Source of the DNA: Tersicoccus sp. Bi-70
Lineage (GTDB): Bacteria > Actinomycetota > Actinomycetes > Actinomycetales > Micrococcaceae
Assembly (NCBI RefSeq): GCF_001968825.1
Contig: NZ_MIEU01000002.1
Location: 703,553-767,552 of the forward strand
Length of the DNA: 64,000 nt
Direction of reading: 5' to 3'
Shown: piece after piece, positions 43,607 through 51,601 of the stretch
How the letters are laid out: every line of letters starts with the position of its first letter
How positions within the stretch are numbered: position 1 is the first letter of the stretch
The notes under the pieces: generated by a model
What the model was told of the DNA's origin: nothing
The model's input: the letters and a program-made list of their open reading frames with translations, nothing else
The model's database searches: none
Made by a program: the position numbers and the translations under genes

Positions 43607-44364
43607 CCCTCCGCACCCTCGGCGGTGATCTCGGGGGCCGGTCTGAGCAAGTCCGGCCCGTTGTTGCGGACACTGTTGACGAGGGTGCTGATCGGGTAGA
43701 TGTCCAGGCTGCCCAGCTCGGGGGCTGCCATGAGGTTCAGCGCGACGTCACTGCCGGTGTCTGGGTCGAGCCAGGCTTCCCAGTTGGCCGGGGTGACGGC
43801 CATCGGCATCCGGTCGTGGACGCGGCCGACGTCGTCGGTCGCCGTGGTGGTGATGACGGCGTAGGTCACCCACCAGGGGTCTTCGTCCTTTTCGGCGGCG
43901 TCGTTGTGCCAGAACTCGAAGATCCCGGCCAGGGCCAGGGGAGTGGCCTCGTCGCGTGGGTGGATGAAGTAGGGCTGTTTCAGCGGCTTCCCGCCCTTGC
44001 CGAGCCGGTCGGTGGGTAGCCATTCGTAGAATCCGTCGACGGGGACCAGTGCGCGGCGGGAGGCGAACGCGCGACGGTAGGACGGCTTCTCGGCCACGGT
44101 CTCGGCCCGGGCGTTGATCTTCCGGGATCCGATACCGGGGTCTTTCGCCCACGAGGGCACCAGGCCCCACCGCAGGTTCCGCAGCTGCCGCTCCGCCGGC
44201 GCGTCCCGGTCCTCCCTCGGCGGTTGTGCGACGACGACGGGGGCCCGCTTGGTCGGGGCCATGTTGTAGTCGGCCGGCAGCTGCGGGTCGGCGTGATCAG
44301 GGGGGATGTCGAAAGCGCGCGTCAGGTCCGCGACGGGGCGGACGGACGCGTAACGGCCGCACAT
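43603..44364 (-). CDS. SOS response-associated peptidase-type (SRAP/YedK/HMCES) protein
   Basis: A 253-residue SRAP protein. MCGRYAS places the catalytic Cys2 at the N-terminus. It also has NMAPTKRAPVVV, RWGLVPSWAKD, INARAETVAEKPSYR, RRALVPVDGFYEW (active Glu) and VHDRMPMAV (active His). Family members form a covalent link to abasic sites in single-stranded DNA and protect them. The ATG is fixed by the required Met-Cys. Its presence in mobile DNA is common. Confidence 0.93.
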   Translation of the reverse strand: MCGRYASVRPVADLTRAFDIPPDHADPQLPADYNMAPTKRAPVVVAQPPREDRDAPAERQLRNLRWGLVPSWAKDPGIGSRKINARAETVAEKPSYRRAFASRRALVPVDGFYEWLPTDRLGKGGKPLKQPYFIHPRDEATPLALAGIFEFWHNDAAEKDEDPWWVTYAVITTTATDDVGRVHDRMPMAVTPANWEAWLDPDTGSDVALNLMAAPELGSLDIYPISTLVNSVRNNGPDLLRPAPEITAEGAEG

Positions 44365-44401
44365 GCAGCCCACTCTACGAACGGCACCGGCGGACCGGTG
44401 T

Positions 44402-44719
44402 TCAGGCGGCCGCCTGGTGGCAGGTGGTGGCCAGGTGCGCCGCCGCGGCGGGGGTGGTGGCGCGGGCGACGTCGAGGTCGGCGCCGGCGTCGACGCACAG
44501 CCACAGCGCCCGGCGAGCAGACAGGCACTTCGGTGCTGCGGCTGGGTTCGACATGGTGGCCCGGTACACGCCGGCGGCCTCACCGAGCAGCTCGGCGCTG
44601 CCGTCGGCGGCGTTACGGATCTCAGCCAGGACCGGGTCACGGTCTCCAATGGGGGCGGCGGCGCGCTCGGTGATCAAGCTCAGGAGCGACGCCAGGGGCA
44701 TGGACTTCGTTCTGGCCAT
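44402..44719 (-). CDS. Hypothetical protein
   Basis: A 105-residue, Ala-rich, mainly helical protein (LASLLSLITERAAAP, SAELLGEAAGVYRATM, CLSARRALWLCVDAGADLDVARATT). No family recognised. It is 37 bp upstream of the SRAP gene on the same strand and could be co-transcribed with it. Confidence 0.5.
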   Translation of the reverse strand: MARTKSMPLASLLSLITERAAAPIGDRDPVLAEIRNAADGSAELLGEAAGVYRATMSNPAAAPKCLSARRALWLCVDAGADLDVARATTPAAAAHLATTCHQAAA

Positions 44720-44776
44720 CGGAACATCGTCCCACGTCAGAGGTTTACAGGCCGAATCCGGGCGGTGTGGACTAGG

Positions 44777-44962
44777 TCACGAGCGGAGCAGGGCAGGGGT
44801 CACCAGACAGGCCGTGACGGTCAGCGCTGCGATGAGCAAGGTGCCTCCGCCCCAGCGGAGGGCCCCGCTGCTGGAGGGGCTGTTGATGCTTCTGACCGAG
44901 CACAGAAGTCCGGCGGTGGCGCCGATGAGCGCGAAGACGACGATCAGGATCAGTCCCGGCAC
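44777..44962 (-). CDS. Small two-helix membrane protein
   Basis: A 61-residue protein with two hydrophobic segments (LILIVVFALIGATAGLLC and WGGGTLLIAALTVTACLVTP). The GTG start has a GGGGGAA site seven to eight bases upstream, which supports translation. No homologue recognised. Confidence 0.5.
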   Translation of the reverse strand: MPGLILIVVFALIGATAGLLCSVRSINSPSSSGALRWGGGTLLIAALTVTACLVTPALLRS

Positions 44963-45048
44963 TGATTTCCCCCATGATGCTGCAGCTACCGACGGTCGGC
45001 GGACACCAGCTTACGGCGTAAGCCCGCACTGACCTGGGTGCTAAGTGG

Positions 45049-45387
45049 TCAGCGGGAAGCGTCGTACGCCTCGAGAACCTTCAAGGGGACGCGGCCGCGG
45101 TCGCTGACCTCGTGGCCGTTCTCCCGGGCCCATGCCCGGACCTGTTCGAGCTCCCCGCGGGACCTGCCCGACGATGAGCTGGCGCGGCGACGCGGAGCAT
45201 TCGATGCGGAGCCTGCGACGCGGCGCGCGGAACCGATGTAGCCGGCGTAGGCGTCCCGTAGCTCCTTGGCGTTCTCGTTGTTCAAGTCGATCTCGTAGGA
45301 CGAACCGTCGACACCGAACCGAACGGTCTCGGTTGCCGTTGATCCGTCGACGTCGTCGACGAGCTGAATCTCCACACGTTGTGCCAC
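45049..45387 (-). CDS. lsr2: Lsr2-family nucleoid-associated protein
   Basis: A 112-residue Lsr2 protein: AQRVEIQLVDDVDGS at the N-terminal oligomerisation domain, a Ser/Arg-rich linker, and the C-terminal DNA-binding domain ELEQVRAWARENGHEVSDRGRVPLKVLEAY with the RGR AT-hook-like core. Lsr2 silences AT-rich foreign DNA in Actinobacteria. A copy inside the accessory region could dampen expression of the neighbouring lower-GC secreted-protein genes. GTG start with a GAGAGG site. Confidence 0.92.
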   Translation of the reverse strand: MAQRVEIQLVDDVDGSTATETVRFGVDGSSYEIDLNNENAKELRDAYAGYIGSARRVAGSASNAPRRRASSSSGRSRGELEQVRAWARENGHEVSDRGRVPLKVLEAYDASR

Positions 45388-45554
45388 TCGGTGTACCTCT
45401 CGAAAGAGTTGCGGGGAAGGCTGGGAGTCGCCTGAGCTGTTCTCAGCCTTTCACGTCTCGATTCGTGCTTGCAGCAACCTGGACTCGGCGGGGGTGTTGC
45501 CATCAAGGTTGATGAGTCCAAGTGCTGAGCGGCCGGTGGGGCGGTGTAGGAACC

Positions 45555-45597
45555 CGAGAGCGCCCCGCCATCCAAGATGGATGACGGGGCGCTCTCG
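45555..45597. terminator. Hairpin downstream of a secreted-protein gene
   Basis: A 13-bp perfect stem (CGAGAGCGCCCCG) extended by five more pairs after one mismatch. It lies 34 bp past the stop of the leftward gene at 45631, in the place of a terminator. Confidence 0.7.
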
Positions 45598-45630
45598 AAG
45601 TTGTCAGCTTCCGACTGAGCGCAGGCGTTC

Positions 45631-46284
45631 TCAGTCGGGATTGACGTTGCAGGGAAGGACGACTCCTCCAGGATTCTCGAACGGACCGTACTTCACCGAG
45701 TGCACCGTGACGTAGATCGAGTTGACGTACCTGTAATTCGTCCCTGTGGTGCAGTGGTCGAGACCGATCGCCGTCGCCACCCGGTTGTAGGGGCTGTCGG
45801 GGGACCAGATCGGTCCGCGAACGTCCGAGTAGACGCCGCAGAACGGCCACGCGCCCGCGCAGGTTGATCGCAGCCGCGCTTCGAGGCGATGGACGTAGAG
45901 GTCGTTGGGGTTCGTCGACGTGCACGAACTCTGGCCGCCCCACTCGACATTGTTGTTGATCTTCATCGGACCGTGGAAGCTGCCCGTACAGGCGCCGTAC
46001 GACAAGCCGCCAGCGGCCATCGTCGCCGATGTCCGAGCCTGAGGTGAAGAGGCGGCTACCGGGTAGAACAGCGCGAAGTCGCCTCCCTTGTCGGAGACGA
46101 ATCGCGCTCCCTTCCCGTCCGCGACGACGGTGGACTGGGTGAGATCGACATTGTGGGCCTGCGCGTACTCGCGCATCTCCGGGGTGAGGGTAGATGTCGT
46201 CGGAGTGGGTGACGCGGCGCCGAGCAGGGGAATCGAGAGCGAGAGCGCCAGAACTGGGATAACCATCTTGAGAATTGAACGCAT
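45631..46284 (-). CDS. Secreted hypothetical protein
   Basis: A 217-residue protein with a clear signal peptide (MRSILKMVIPVLALSLSIPLLGAASP). The mature part contains six or so Cys (GACTGSF, SSCTST, STCAGAWPFCG, DHCTTG, LPCN), suggesting disulfides, and Tyr/Asn-rich beta-like stretches (NYRYVNSIYVTVHSVKYGPFENPGG). Not a family I recognise. Base composition is visibly less GC-rich than the chromosome. It has its own hairpin terminator. Confidence 0.7.
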   Translation of the reverse strand: MRSILKMVIPVLALSLSIPLLGAASPTPTTSTLTPEMREYAQAHNVDLTQSTVVADGKGARFVSDKGGDFALFYPVAASSPQARTSATMAAGGLSYGACTGSFHGPMKINNNVEWGGQSSCTSTNPNDLYVHRLEARLRSTCAGAWPFCGVYSDVRGPIWSPDSPYNRVATAIGLDHCTTGTNYRYVNSIYVTVHSVKYGPFENPGGVVLPCNVNPD

Positions 46285-46347
46285 CGAATGTTCCAATCAA
46301 CTTGAGACCAACATTGATGTTTCATATTCGACGGCCGTGCGGAGACT

Positions 46348-46614
46348 CTAGCTTTCGAAGATCTCCTTGTTGTCGAGTGCTGCTTGAGTCTGCTGAACGG
46401 TGAGACCGGTTACCGACGCAATCCAGTTGCGGCTCCCAGCGCCTTCCCCATGGATTTCGCGAATGAGTTCAGCCAGTTCGTGAGCCCTGGTCCTGGCCTC
46501 GGCTGACGCACGTCTGACTTCGGCCGCCTTCGTGTTGAGGCGGCGAAGATCATCCTCGGACCCTGGTTTCACCATCTTCGACTCATCTTCGAAATCGAAA
46601 TGAAAATCTGGCAC
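46348..46614 (-). CDS. Small cytoplasmic hypothetical protein
   Basis: An 88-residue acidic/helical protein (SEDDLRRLNTKAAEVRRASAEARTRAHELAELIREIHGEG), which may form a coiled coil, followed by WIASVTGLTVQQTQAALDN, resembling a small helix-turn-helix-like tail. GTG start with a GAGAGG site. It lies among secreted-protein genes and could be a regulator or immunity-type partner; this is speculation from position. Confidence 0.6.
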   Translation of the reverse strand: MPDFHFDFEDESKMVKPGSEDDLRRLNTKAAEVRRASAEARTRAHELAELIREIHGEGAGSRNWIASVTGLTVQQTQAALDNKEIFES

Positions 46615-46700
46615 TGTCCCTCTCTCTGTCGAATGCAGGTGAGGCTATGTCACAGATCACTCCTCCACAAGGGGTGAAGGTGGCAGAAACGACCAGTAGT

Positions 46701-46737
46701 GAGGCCCCCGGCCAACAGGTAGGTTGCCGGAGGCCTC
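46701..46737. terminator. Hairpin downstream of the split secreted-protein gene
   Basis: A stem of GAGGCC-(mismatch)-CCGGC-AAC against GTT-GCCGG-(mismatch)-GGCCTC with a short loop, 29 bp past the last stop of the leftward gene. Confidence 0.6.
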
Positions 46738-46765
46738 ATCGTCTGCCGGGGCAGAGCGCCCCGAG

Positions 46766-47362
46766 CTAGCTCCGGGTGACCTTGTTGAAGTACGACGGAG
46801 AGGCCAGGTACTTCGTCTGGTTGGGGGCCACGAAGATGCCAGTGTTGCCGTTCCAGAACGTGGTCGTATTCGAGCCGGCGAAGATCTTCACGATGCTGCT
46901 CATAGTTCAGTTCAGCGATCCGGTGCCGTAGAACCCGTTCGGGGTGCCGTTGCTGGATGTCGCGCATGCATCCGTAAGCGCGCAGCCCGGGCCTCGGTGA
47001 GATAGGTAGGGGGTGATCTTCGGCTCTTCGATGTAGCCGGCGATGGTCTTGCCGTGCTCATCGGTCAGCAGTTGAGCGGGTTGACCGGAGCGTTCGATCC
47101 GCCGCAGTTCGGCGGGGCTCTGCTTGCCCACGAGGGAGTGAAGGCGCTTGAGGACGGCCTCGTCGTTGGTTGGGGTTGGCTCGCCAGGCAGTGCCGGCGT
47201 CAGGGGGGTGCTCGCGGGTGCGGAGTCGTGCCCGGCGGATGCTGTCGTCGCCGCCTCGGGCACCGTAGCCGGCGAGGTTGCATGCGCTGGAACCGCAGCG
47301 ATGGAGATGGAAGCGGCGCATAGGGCCGTAAGGGCGGCGATACGAGTCGTCTTGAGGATCAC
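46766..47362 (-). pseudogene. Secreted protein interrupted by an in-frame TGA
   Basis: Codons 1-151 encode a signal peptide (MILKTTRIAALTALCAASISIAAVPAHA), a Thr/Pro-rich linker and a domain ending CALTDACATSSNGTPNGFYGTGSLN. A TGA (46907-46909) follows. The same frame continues without a gap as T-MSSIVKIFAGSNTTTFWNGN and on to KVTRS and a TAG at 46766. The joined C-terminus reads as one beta-rich domain, so the TGA probably replaced a sense codon such as TGG. An ATG two codons after it could start a separate 45-residue peptide. Options: pseudogene, read-through or sequencing error. Confidence 0.7.
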
Positions 47363-47834
47363 TGCCGGACTCCTTGGGTGAGGTGGGTGCAGCTGTTGAC
47401 TGCATCACAGGACGCTACCGTCAGGTGGCACGCTCTGGGCTGTTAGACACCCCCTTGTGACGGCAGCGAATCCAGCTGCGCAAACGATCGGGCCAATAAG
47501 GACCGATTCTGACACGGTGATTGCACGGGTTGTGCGAACTGTGGTTCCGGGAGGGGCGAACCGTGTATCGAACTCGGGGAGCGAGACGGCCGACGCCGAG
47601 GGGTGCTGGCGGTGTGAGGGACGGTCGAGGTTACTCGGCGACCCGGGCGTGGACTGGATCTTGGGACGTTGCCTCGTCCCCGACTTCGAGGTGCCAATTC
47701 TTGGGTGAGCCGGTGAGACTATTGCGCTTTGACGAGGCGTTATGCATGATTCATCCATCTGGGGAGCGGCGGTCGTGCGAGCGACCGTTGCGTCATCGGG
47801 ACGCGTTCCCCCGCTACGCGAAAGTGGGGGGAAC
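47363..47834. promoter_or_regulatory. Gene-free divergent intergenic region with a candidate promoter
   Basis: About 470 bp between the leftward split gene and the rightward secreted protein. The open frames here have no ribosome sites or protein-like composition. On the plus strand TTGCGC (47722-47727) and CATGAT (47745-47750) are 17 bp apart, a plausible promoter for the rightward gene, whose GTG has a GGGGGGAA site. The region is less GC-rich than the chromosome. Confidence 0.4.
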
Positions 47835-48464
47835 GTGAAGGTGAAGACAACGCTGAACCGGGCCGTGAAGGCTGCCAGTGCGGCGGCCCTGGCAGGTGCT
47901 CTGATCACTGGGGGAAGTCTGGCGCCGGCTTTCGCCGACGACCTGCCCAGTGACCCGGTCGTCACCGATCCGGGAACCGGTGGTGGCACGACGACTGATC
48001 CGTCCGGTGGGGGGCTTCCAGCTGAGCCCGACGGCGGCGCGTGCGAACCGGGCTGGTACTTCGCCGCCAAGACTCGGGGCGCAGACACCTTCGTCGGCGT
48101 AGGCAACATCTTCACCAACAAGAATCAGACCGGGCGGACAACGACCGTGACGTTCACGTCGCAGACCGCCGGCACAGTGGGAACGGAGGTGTCGGGCACG
48201 CTCGGCACCTCTATCAACACCGCCCTTGCCTCCGTGAACGCTACGTTCGGAGTTTCGGCGAGTTCGTCGAAGACCGTCACGACCGGCATGTCCGTGACCT
48301 TCTCGGTGCCGAACGGCAAGTACGGGAACGGCCAGTATGGAGCGTTCAAGATCAACGCCAACGGCATCAGTCAATACCGGACGCCCACCTGCAAGGTCAC
48401 CTCCACGCGAAGCGTGAGCATCTCGTCGCCGATTCGAGTCGGCTGGCGGACGTGGATCGACTGA
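47835..48464 (+). CDS. Secreted protein with Ser/Thr-rich beta-strand domain, unknown function
   Basis: A 209-residue protein: signal peptide to about ALA-FA-DD, a Pro/Gly/Thr linker (DPGTGGGTTTDPSGGG), then a domain starting CEPGWYFAAKT. The central part (TTTVTFTSQTAGTVGTEVSG, then SINTALASVNATFGVSASSS) alternates polar and small hydrophobic residues like amphipathic hairpins, and it ends SSPIRVGWRTWID. This pattern recurs in small actinobacterial exported proteins and recalls membrane-insertion hairpins of beta-pore-forming proteins, but I cannot assign a function. It is followed 1 base later by a lipoprotein gene. Confidence 0.7.
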   Translation: MKVKTTLNRAVKAASAAALAGALITGGSLAPAFADDLPSDPVVTDPGTGGGTTTDPSGGGLPAEPDGGACEPGWYFAAKTRGADTFVGVGNIFTNKNQTGRTTTVTFTSQTAGTVGTEVSGTLGTSINTALASVNATFGVSASSSKTVTTGMSVTFSVPNGKYGNGQYGAFKINANGISQYRTPTCKVTSTRSVSISSPIRVGWRTWID

Positions 48465-48465
48465 G

Positions 48466-48960
48466 ATGACCCGTGTGATCGCCGTGCTGGCGGGGGGTGT
48501 TGCCGTCGTAGGGCTTCTTGCCGGGTGCACCGCTGGATCGAACGCTGGATCCAACGGTGGGTCGACCGGAGCGGCGACCTCGTCAGTGTCGACCTCTCTG
48601 CCCGTCTCGCCGACGCCGGCTCCTTCGGTTATCCAGTACAAGCCTGGGGCTGGAGAGGTGGTTCTCGCGTCAGCATCTCAGAAAACGGGGGAGCAGTACG
48701 TGGGCAGCGTGGCTCCGAAATCTCCTGCCGTGGGAGTGTTCTTGGACTGTCTCGGGGCTGGGACTATACAGGTCAGTCTCGATGACGTGGGGAGCTTTCC
48801 CATCGATTGTTCGACGGACCCGCACGCCGGTACGTCATTGAACGAGTTCGATGTCCGATACGCCAAGAAACCGATCGGAGTGAAGGTCGTGGGGCAACCT
48901 GGCCAGCGGTGGTCGGCCACGATCGTGGAGCGGAACCCGAGTAAGAACGACCGGCCCTAG
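48466..48960 (+). CDS. Lipoprotein of unknown function
   Basis: A 164-residue lipoprotein. VAVVGLLAGC is a lipobox with Cys21, followed by a Ser/Gly/Asn linker. The mature part has two more Cys (FLDCLGAG and PIDCSTD) that may form a disulfide, and a beta-rich pattern (TIQVSLDDVGSFPIDCS, EFDVRYAKKPIGVKVVG). It starts one base after the secreted-protein stop, so they are an operon; a role in anchoring, or in protection from the secreted partner, is possible but unproven. Confidence 0.72.
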   Translation: MTRVIAVLAGGVAVVGLLAGCTAGSNAGSNGGSTGAATSSVSTSLPVSPTPAPSVIQYKPGAGEVVLASASQKTGEQYVGSVAPKSPAVGVFLDCLGAGTIQVSLDDVGSFPIDCSTDPHAGTSLNEFDVRYAKKPIGVKVVGQPGQRWSATIVERNPSKNDRP

Positions 48961-48976
48961 GGCCGGGGTCGTATGG

Positions 48977-49022
48977 GGTCGGACTTGGCTCAGCACTGCT
49001 GAGCCAAGTCCGACCTCTCTTG
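48977..49022. terminator. Strong bidirectional terminator
   Basis: A perfect 18-bp stem (GGTCGGACTTGGCTCAGC) with loop ACT, followed by TCTCTTGT on the plus strand. It separates the secreted-protein operon from the convergent resolvase gene. Confidence 0.88.
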
Positions 49023-49060
49023 TCCAAGGAGCAGTCGACTCATCCGCCGAGCCGTCACCG

Positions 49061-49651
49061 TCACGTGCCGCTCGTAACGGTTGAGGCAACATCTCGCCTC
49101 TGGATCTCTCGGTACACCGTGGCGCGGGAGACCTGGAAGAGTTCAGCGAGCTCGGTGTGGGTGTGCTCGCCGGCGTCGACGAGGGTGAGCAGGTGCCGCC
49201 GGCGGCTGGGGGAGAGGCTGGGGGCTCGCCCCTTGAGCCGGCCGCGGGTTCTGGCGATCGCCATGCCTTCGCGGGTGCGCATCCGGATGAGGTCGGCTTC
49301 GAATTCGGCGACCATGCCGAGAACGTTGAACAGGAGCCGGCCGACGGGGTCGTGGGGGTCGTAGACGCTGCCGCCGAGGCTGAGCGCTGCGCCGCGTTCG
49401 ACGAGTTGGTCGGCGATTGCGCGGGCGTCGGGCACGGATCGGGCGAGCCGGTCGAGCTTGGTGACGACCAGGACGTCGCCGCTGCGGATGGCGGCGAGGG
49501 CGGTCTCGAGGCCGGGGCGGGCCCGGTTGGTGCCGGTGAGTCCGTGGTCGACGTGGATGCGCTCGGCGTCGACGCCGAGCGCGACGAGCTGCTCGCGTTG
49601 GGCGGTGAGGTCCTGGCCGGCGGTCGAGACGCGGGCGTATCCGATCTTCAC
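49061..49651 (-). CDS. Serine recombinase (resolvase/invertase family)
   Basis: A 196-residue small serine recombinase. MKIGYARVSTAGQDLTAQ has the catalytic Ser9; TGTNRARPGLETAL, VTKLDRLARSV and GMVAEFEADLIRMRTREGMAIAR (E-helix) follow. The C-terminal helix-turn-helix is HTELAELFQVSRATVYREI. Such enzymes resolve cointegrates or invert DNA. It reads away from the arsenic module, with a repeat sequence just upstream of its start (49713-49750) that may include its recombination site. Confidence 0.92.
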   Translation of the reverse strand: MKIGYARVSTAGQDLTAQREQLVALGVDAERIHVDHGLTGTNRARPGLETALAAIRSGDVLVVTKLDRLARSVPDARAIADQLVERGAALSLGGSVYDPHDPVGRLLFNVLGMVAEFEADLIRMRTREGMAIARTRGRLKGRAPSLSPSRRRHLLTLVDAGEHTHTELAELFQVSRATVYREIQRRDVASTVTSGT

Positions 49652-49712
49652 GGCCTCAGTGTTGCAGAAAAGGCCCCCTCATCGGGCATTTCATCGGGCG
49701 GGTCTATCGGGC

Positions 49713-49750
49713 TGTGAACAGCTTCGCTCTGTGTCGTCCTTCTGGCTTCG
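49713..49750 (+). repeat. Direct repeat, left copy, flanking the arsenic module
   Basis: TGTGAACAGCTTCGCTCTGT and the following bases match the right copy at 55984-56020 at about 31 of 37 positions, in the same orientation. In both copies a motif of the form AAAAnGCC-CCCTCAT precedes at a short but unequal distance. The copy lies 62 bp upstream of the recombinase start, where res sites usually sit. Confidence 0.6.
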
Positions 49751-49773
49751 CTTCGTGTCGGGTAGCCCGGTCG

Positions 49774-50169
49774 CTACGGCTGCAGGAGCTCTCGTTCGAT
49801 GCGTTCTGCGACGGCGTCCCGCATTGGTCGCACGTCTTCCGGTGACCAGGAGTTGGGGTCGGGGAACGACCACTCCAGGACCGTGCCGCCAGGTTCTGCG
49901 GGGAGTTCGAGTCCGGGCTTCATGAGGACGACGATGTCCGCGTGTTCGAGCAGGTCGGGCGTCACGCGCCGCGGCATGCGTGCGGTGATGTCGAGGCCGA
50001 GTTCGCCTACGGTCGCGGCGATCGAGGGGTTCACCTCGTCGGCCGGGGTGATGCCGGCGGAGGTGGCCGTGTATCGGTCGGGTGCGGCGAGTTCGAGGAG
50101 TGCTGCGCCGAGTTGTGAGCGGCCGGCGTTGTGCTTGCAGATGAACAGGACAGTGGGCTTCGTGGTCAT
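49774..50169 (-). CDS. arsC: Arsenate reductase-type low-molecular-weight phosphatase (ArsC)
   Basis: A 131-residue LMW-phosphatase-fold protein. The P-loop LFICKHNAGRSQLG (CX5R) is at the N-terminus, with the general-acid region FPDPNSW near the C-terminus. In an arsenic operon it should reduce arsenate to arsenite using thiol or mycothiol. It differs clearly from the second copy at 51602, so the two probably use different reductants or substrates. It lies 14 bp after the flavoprotein gene. An upstream in-frame ATG is possible but overlaps that gene. Confidence 0.85.
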   Translation of the reverse strand: MTTKPTVLFICKHNAGRSQLGAALLELAAPDRYTATSAGITPADEVNPSIAATVGELGLDITARMPRRVTPDLLEHADIVVLMKPGLELPAEPGGTVLEWSFPDPNSWSPEDVRPMRDAVAERIERELLQP

Positions 50170-50183
50170 GGATGCAAGTCCGG

Positions 50184-51581
50184 TCAGTTGGTGCAGCACG
50201 AGGTGTTGCCGGTAGCCGAATCAAGCGGAGTGCAGCAGGCAGCGTCCTCAGCGGCAGGAGTGGCGGTGGCGGGCGGGGTGGTGCAGCAGGAGCTGCCGCC
50301 GATGTCGGTGGAGCAGACACCCGTTTCGGGGAGGACGAGTTCGAGCTGTCGGGCTGCGGTGTGGTCGCCGGCGAGTTCGGCGGCGATGGAGCGGACCTGC
50401 TCGTAGCCGGTGAGGAGCAGGAACGTGGGCGCGCGGCCGTAGGACTTCATGCCGGCGATGAAGAAGTTCGGCTCCGGGTGCGCCAACTCGGCGACACCGT
50501 GCGGGGGAACGGAGCCGCAGGAGTGCAGGTTCGGGTCGATCAGTGGTGCGAGGGCTCGGGGTGCTTCGACGATGTCGTCGAGGCCGAGGCGGATCTCGCG
50601 GAGCATGTCGAGGTCGGGCCGGAATCCGGTGGCGTTCACGATGACGTCGACAGTGACCGCGAACGGCTCTCCCGCGCGCCGGCCGGTGACGGTGACCTGG
50701 TCGCCGTCGGCGCGGACGTCGTCGATCTCGTACGAGGCGATCTGCTGCAGCTGACCGGACTCGACGAGGCCGTGGACGGTGGACCCGAGCTGACCCCTGG
50801 CCGCGAGGCCGTCGGCTGCGTCGGCGCCGAGCCGGGCGGTGCCGGCGTTTCGGACAGCCCACAGCACTTCGGTACCCGGCGCGGTCTTGGCGAGGCTGGC
50901 GAGCTTGATGAGCGTGTTCGCCGCGGAGTGGCCGGCACCAACGACGAGGACCCGCTTCCCCGAGAACCGGGCCCGGTCGGCGCCGAGGACGTCAGGCAGT
51001 GCGTGGACGACGCGGTCGCCGAGGTCCGCGGCGGGTGCGAGCCCAGCGGCAGTGAGGGGGTTCGGTGATGTGTAGGTGCCGGAGGTGTCGACGACCGCAC
51101 GCGCGGTGATGTCCGTGACGCCGTCGGCGGTGTGGAGGCGGAGCAGGAAGGGGGTGTCGGCGCGGCCGGTGGAGCGGGTGCGGTCCATGCCCTGCCGTGA
51201 CACCGCCTCCACCCGGGTGCCGTAGCGGATCACCGGTGCGAGCTGCGGGGTCGCAGCCAGGGGCGCCAGGTACGTGTCGACGAGGTCCTGGCCAGTGGGC
51301 AACGACGCCGCTCGAGGCGCTTCCCAGCCGGTGGCTTCCAGGAGACGCTGCGCGGCAGGGTCGATGACGTACTGCCACGGGGAGAACAGGCGCGTGTGTC
51401 CCCACGCGCGGACGCTCGTCCCAACCGTCGGGCCAGCTTCGTAGACGACGACGTCGAGGCCGCGCTCGAGGAGGTGCGCGGCGGCAGCGAGCCCGACGGG
51501 GCCGGCACCGATGACCGCGACGGGCAGCCCGGTGAGGCGGTCCGCGTCGGTCCGGGGTGGGACGGTGAGGGTAAGCGTCAT
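50184..51581 (-). CDS. Flavin-dependent monooxygenase-like protein of arsenic operon (ArsO-like) with Cys-rich tail
   Basis: A 465-residue flavoprotein. The FAD motif VAVIGAGPVGLAAAAHLLERG, the second dinucleotide motif VLVVGAGHSAANTLIKLA and a later VIVNATGFRPDLDML match flavin monooxygenase-like proteins. The last 50 residues are exceptional: pairs of Cys (SSCCTT, DAACCT, TSCCTN) plus VCSTD, a likely arsenite- or metal-binding tail. Related genes in actinobacterial arsenic operons are called ArsO; the reaction is not settled. It lies between the two arsC genes. Confidence 0.82.
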   Translation of the reverse strand: MTLTLTVPPRTDADRLTGLPVAVIGAGPVGLAAAAHLLERGLDVVVYEAGPTVGTSVRAWGHTRLFSPWQYVIDPAAQRLLEATGWEAPRAASLPTGQDLVDTYLAPLAATPQLAPVIRYGTRVEAVSRQGMDRTRSTGRADTPFLLRLHTADGVTDITARAVVDTSGTYTSPNPLTAAGLAPAADLGDRVVHALPDVLGADRARFSGKRVLVVGAGHSAANTLIKLASLAKTAPGTEVLWAVRNAGTARLGADAADGLAARGQLGSTVHGLVESGQLQQIASYEIDDVRADGDQVTVTGRRAGEPFAVTVDVIVNATGFRPDLDMLREIRLGLDDIVEAPRALAPLIDPNLHSCGSVPPHGVAELAHPEPNFFIAGMKSYGRAPTFLLLTGYEQVRSIAAELAGDHTAARQLELVLPETGVCSTDIGGSSCCTTPPATATPAAEDAACCTPLDSATGNTSCCTN

Positions 51582-51601
51582 GGTCTGCGGCTTCCTGGTC
51601 G

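Noticed and set aside
49691..50320. 209-residue Pro/Arg-rich frame over the first arsC gene
   Set aside because: It overlaps arsC on the same strand in another frame, and its repetitive Arg/Pro composition is not protein-like.
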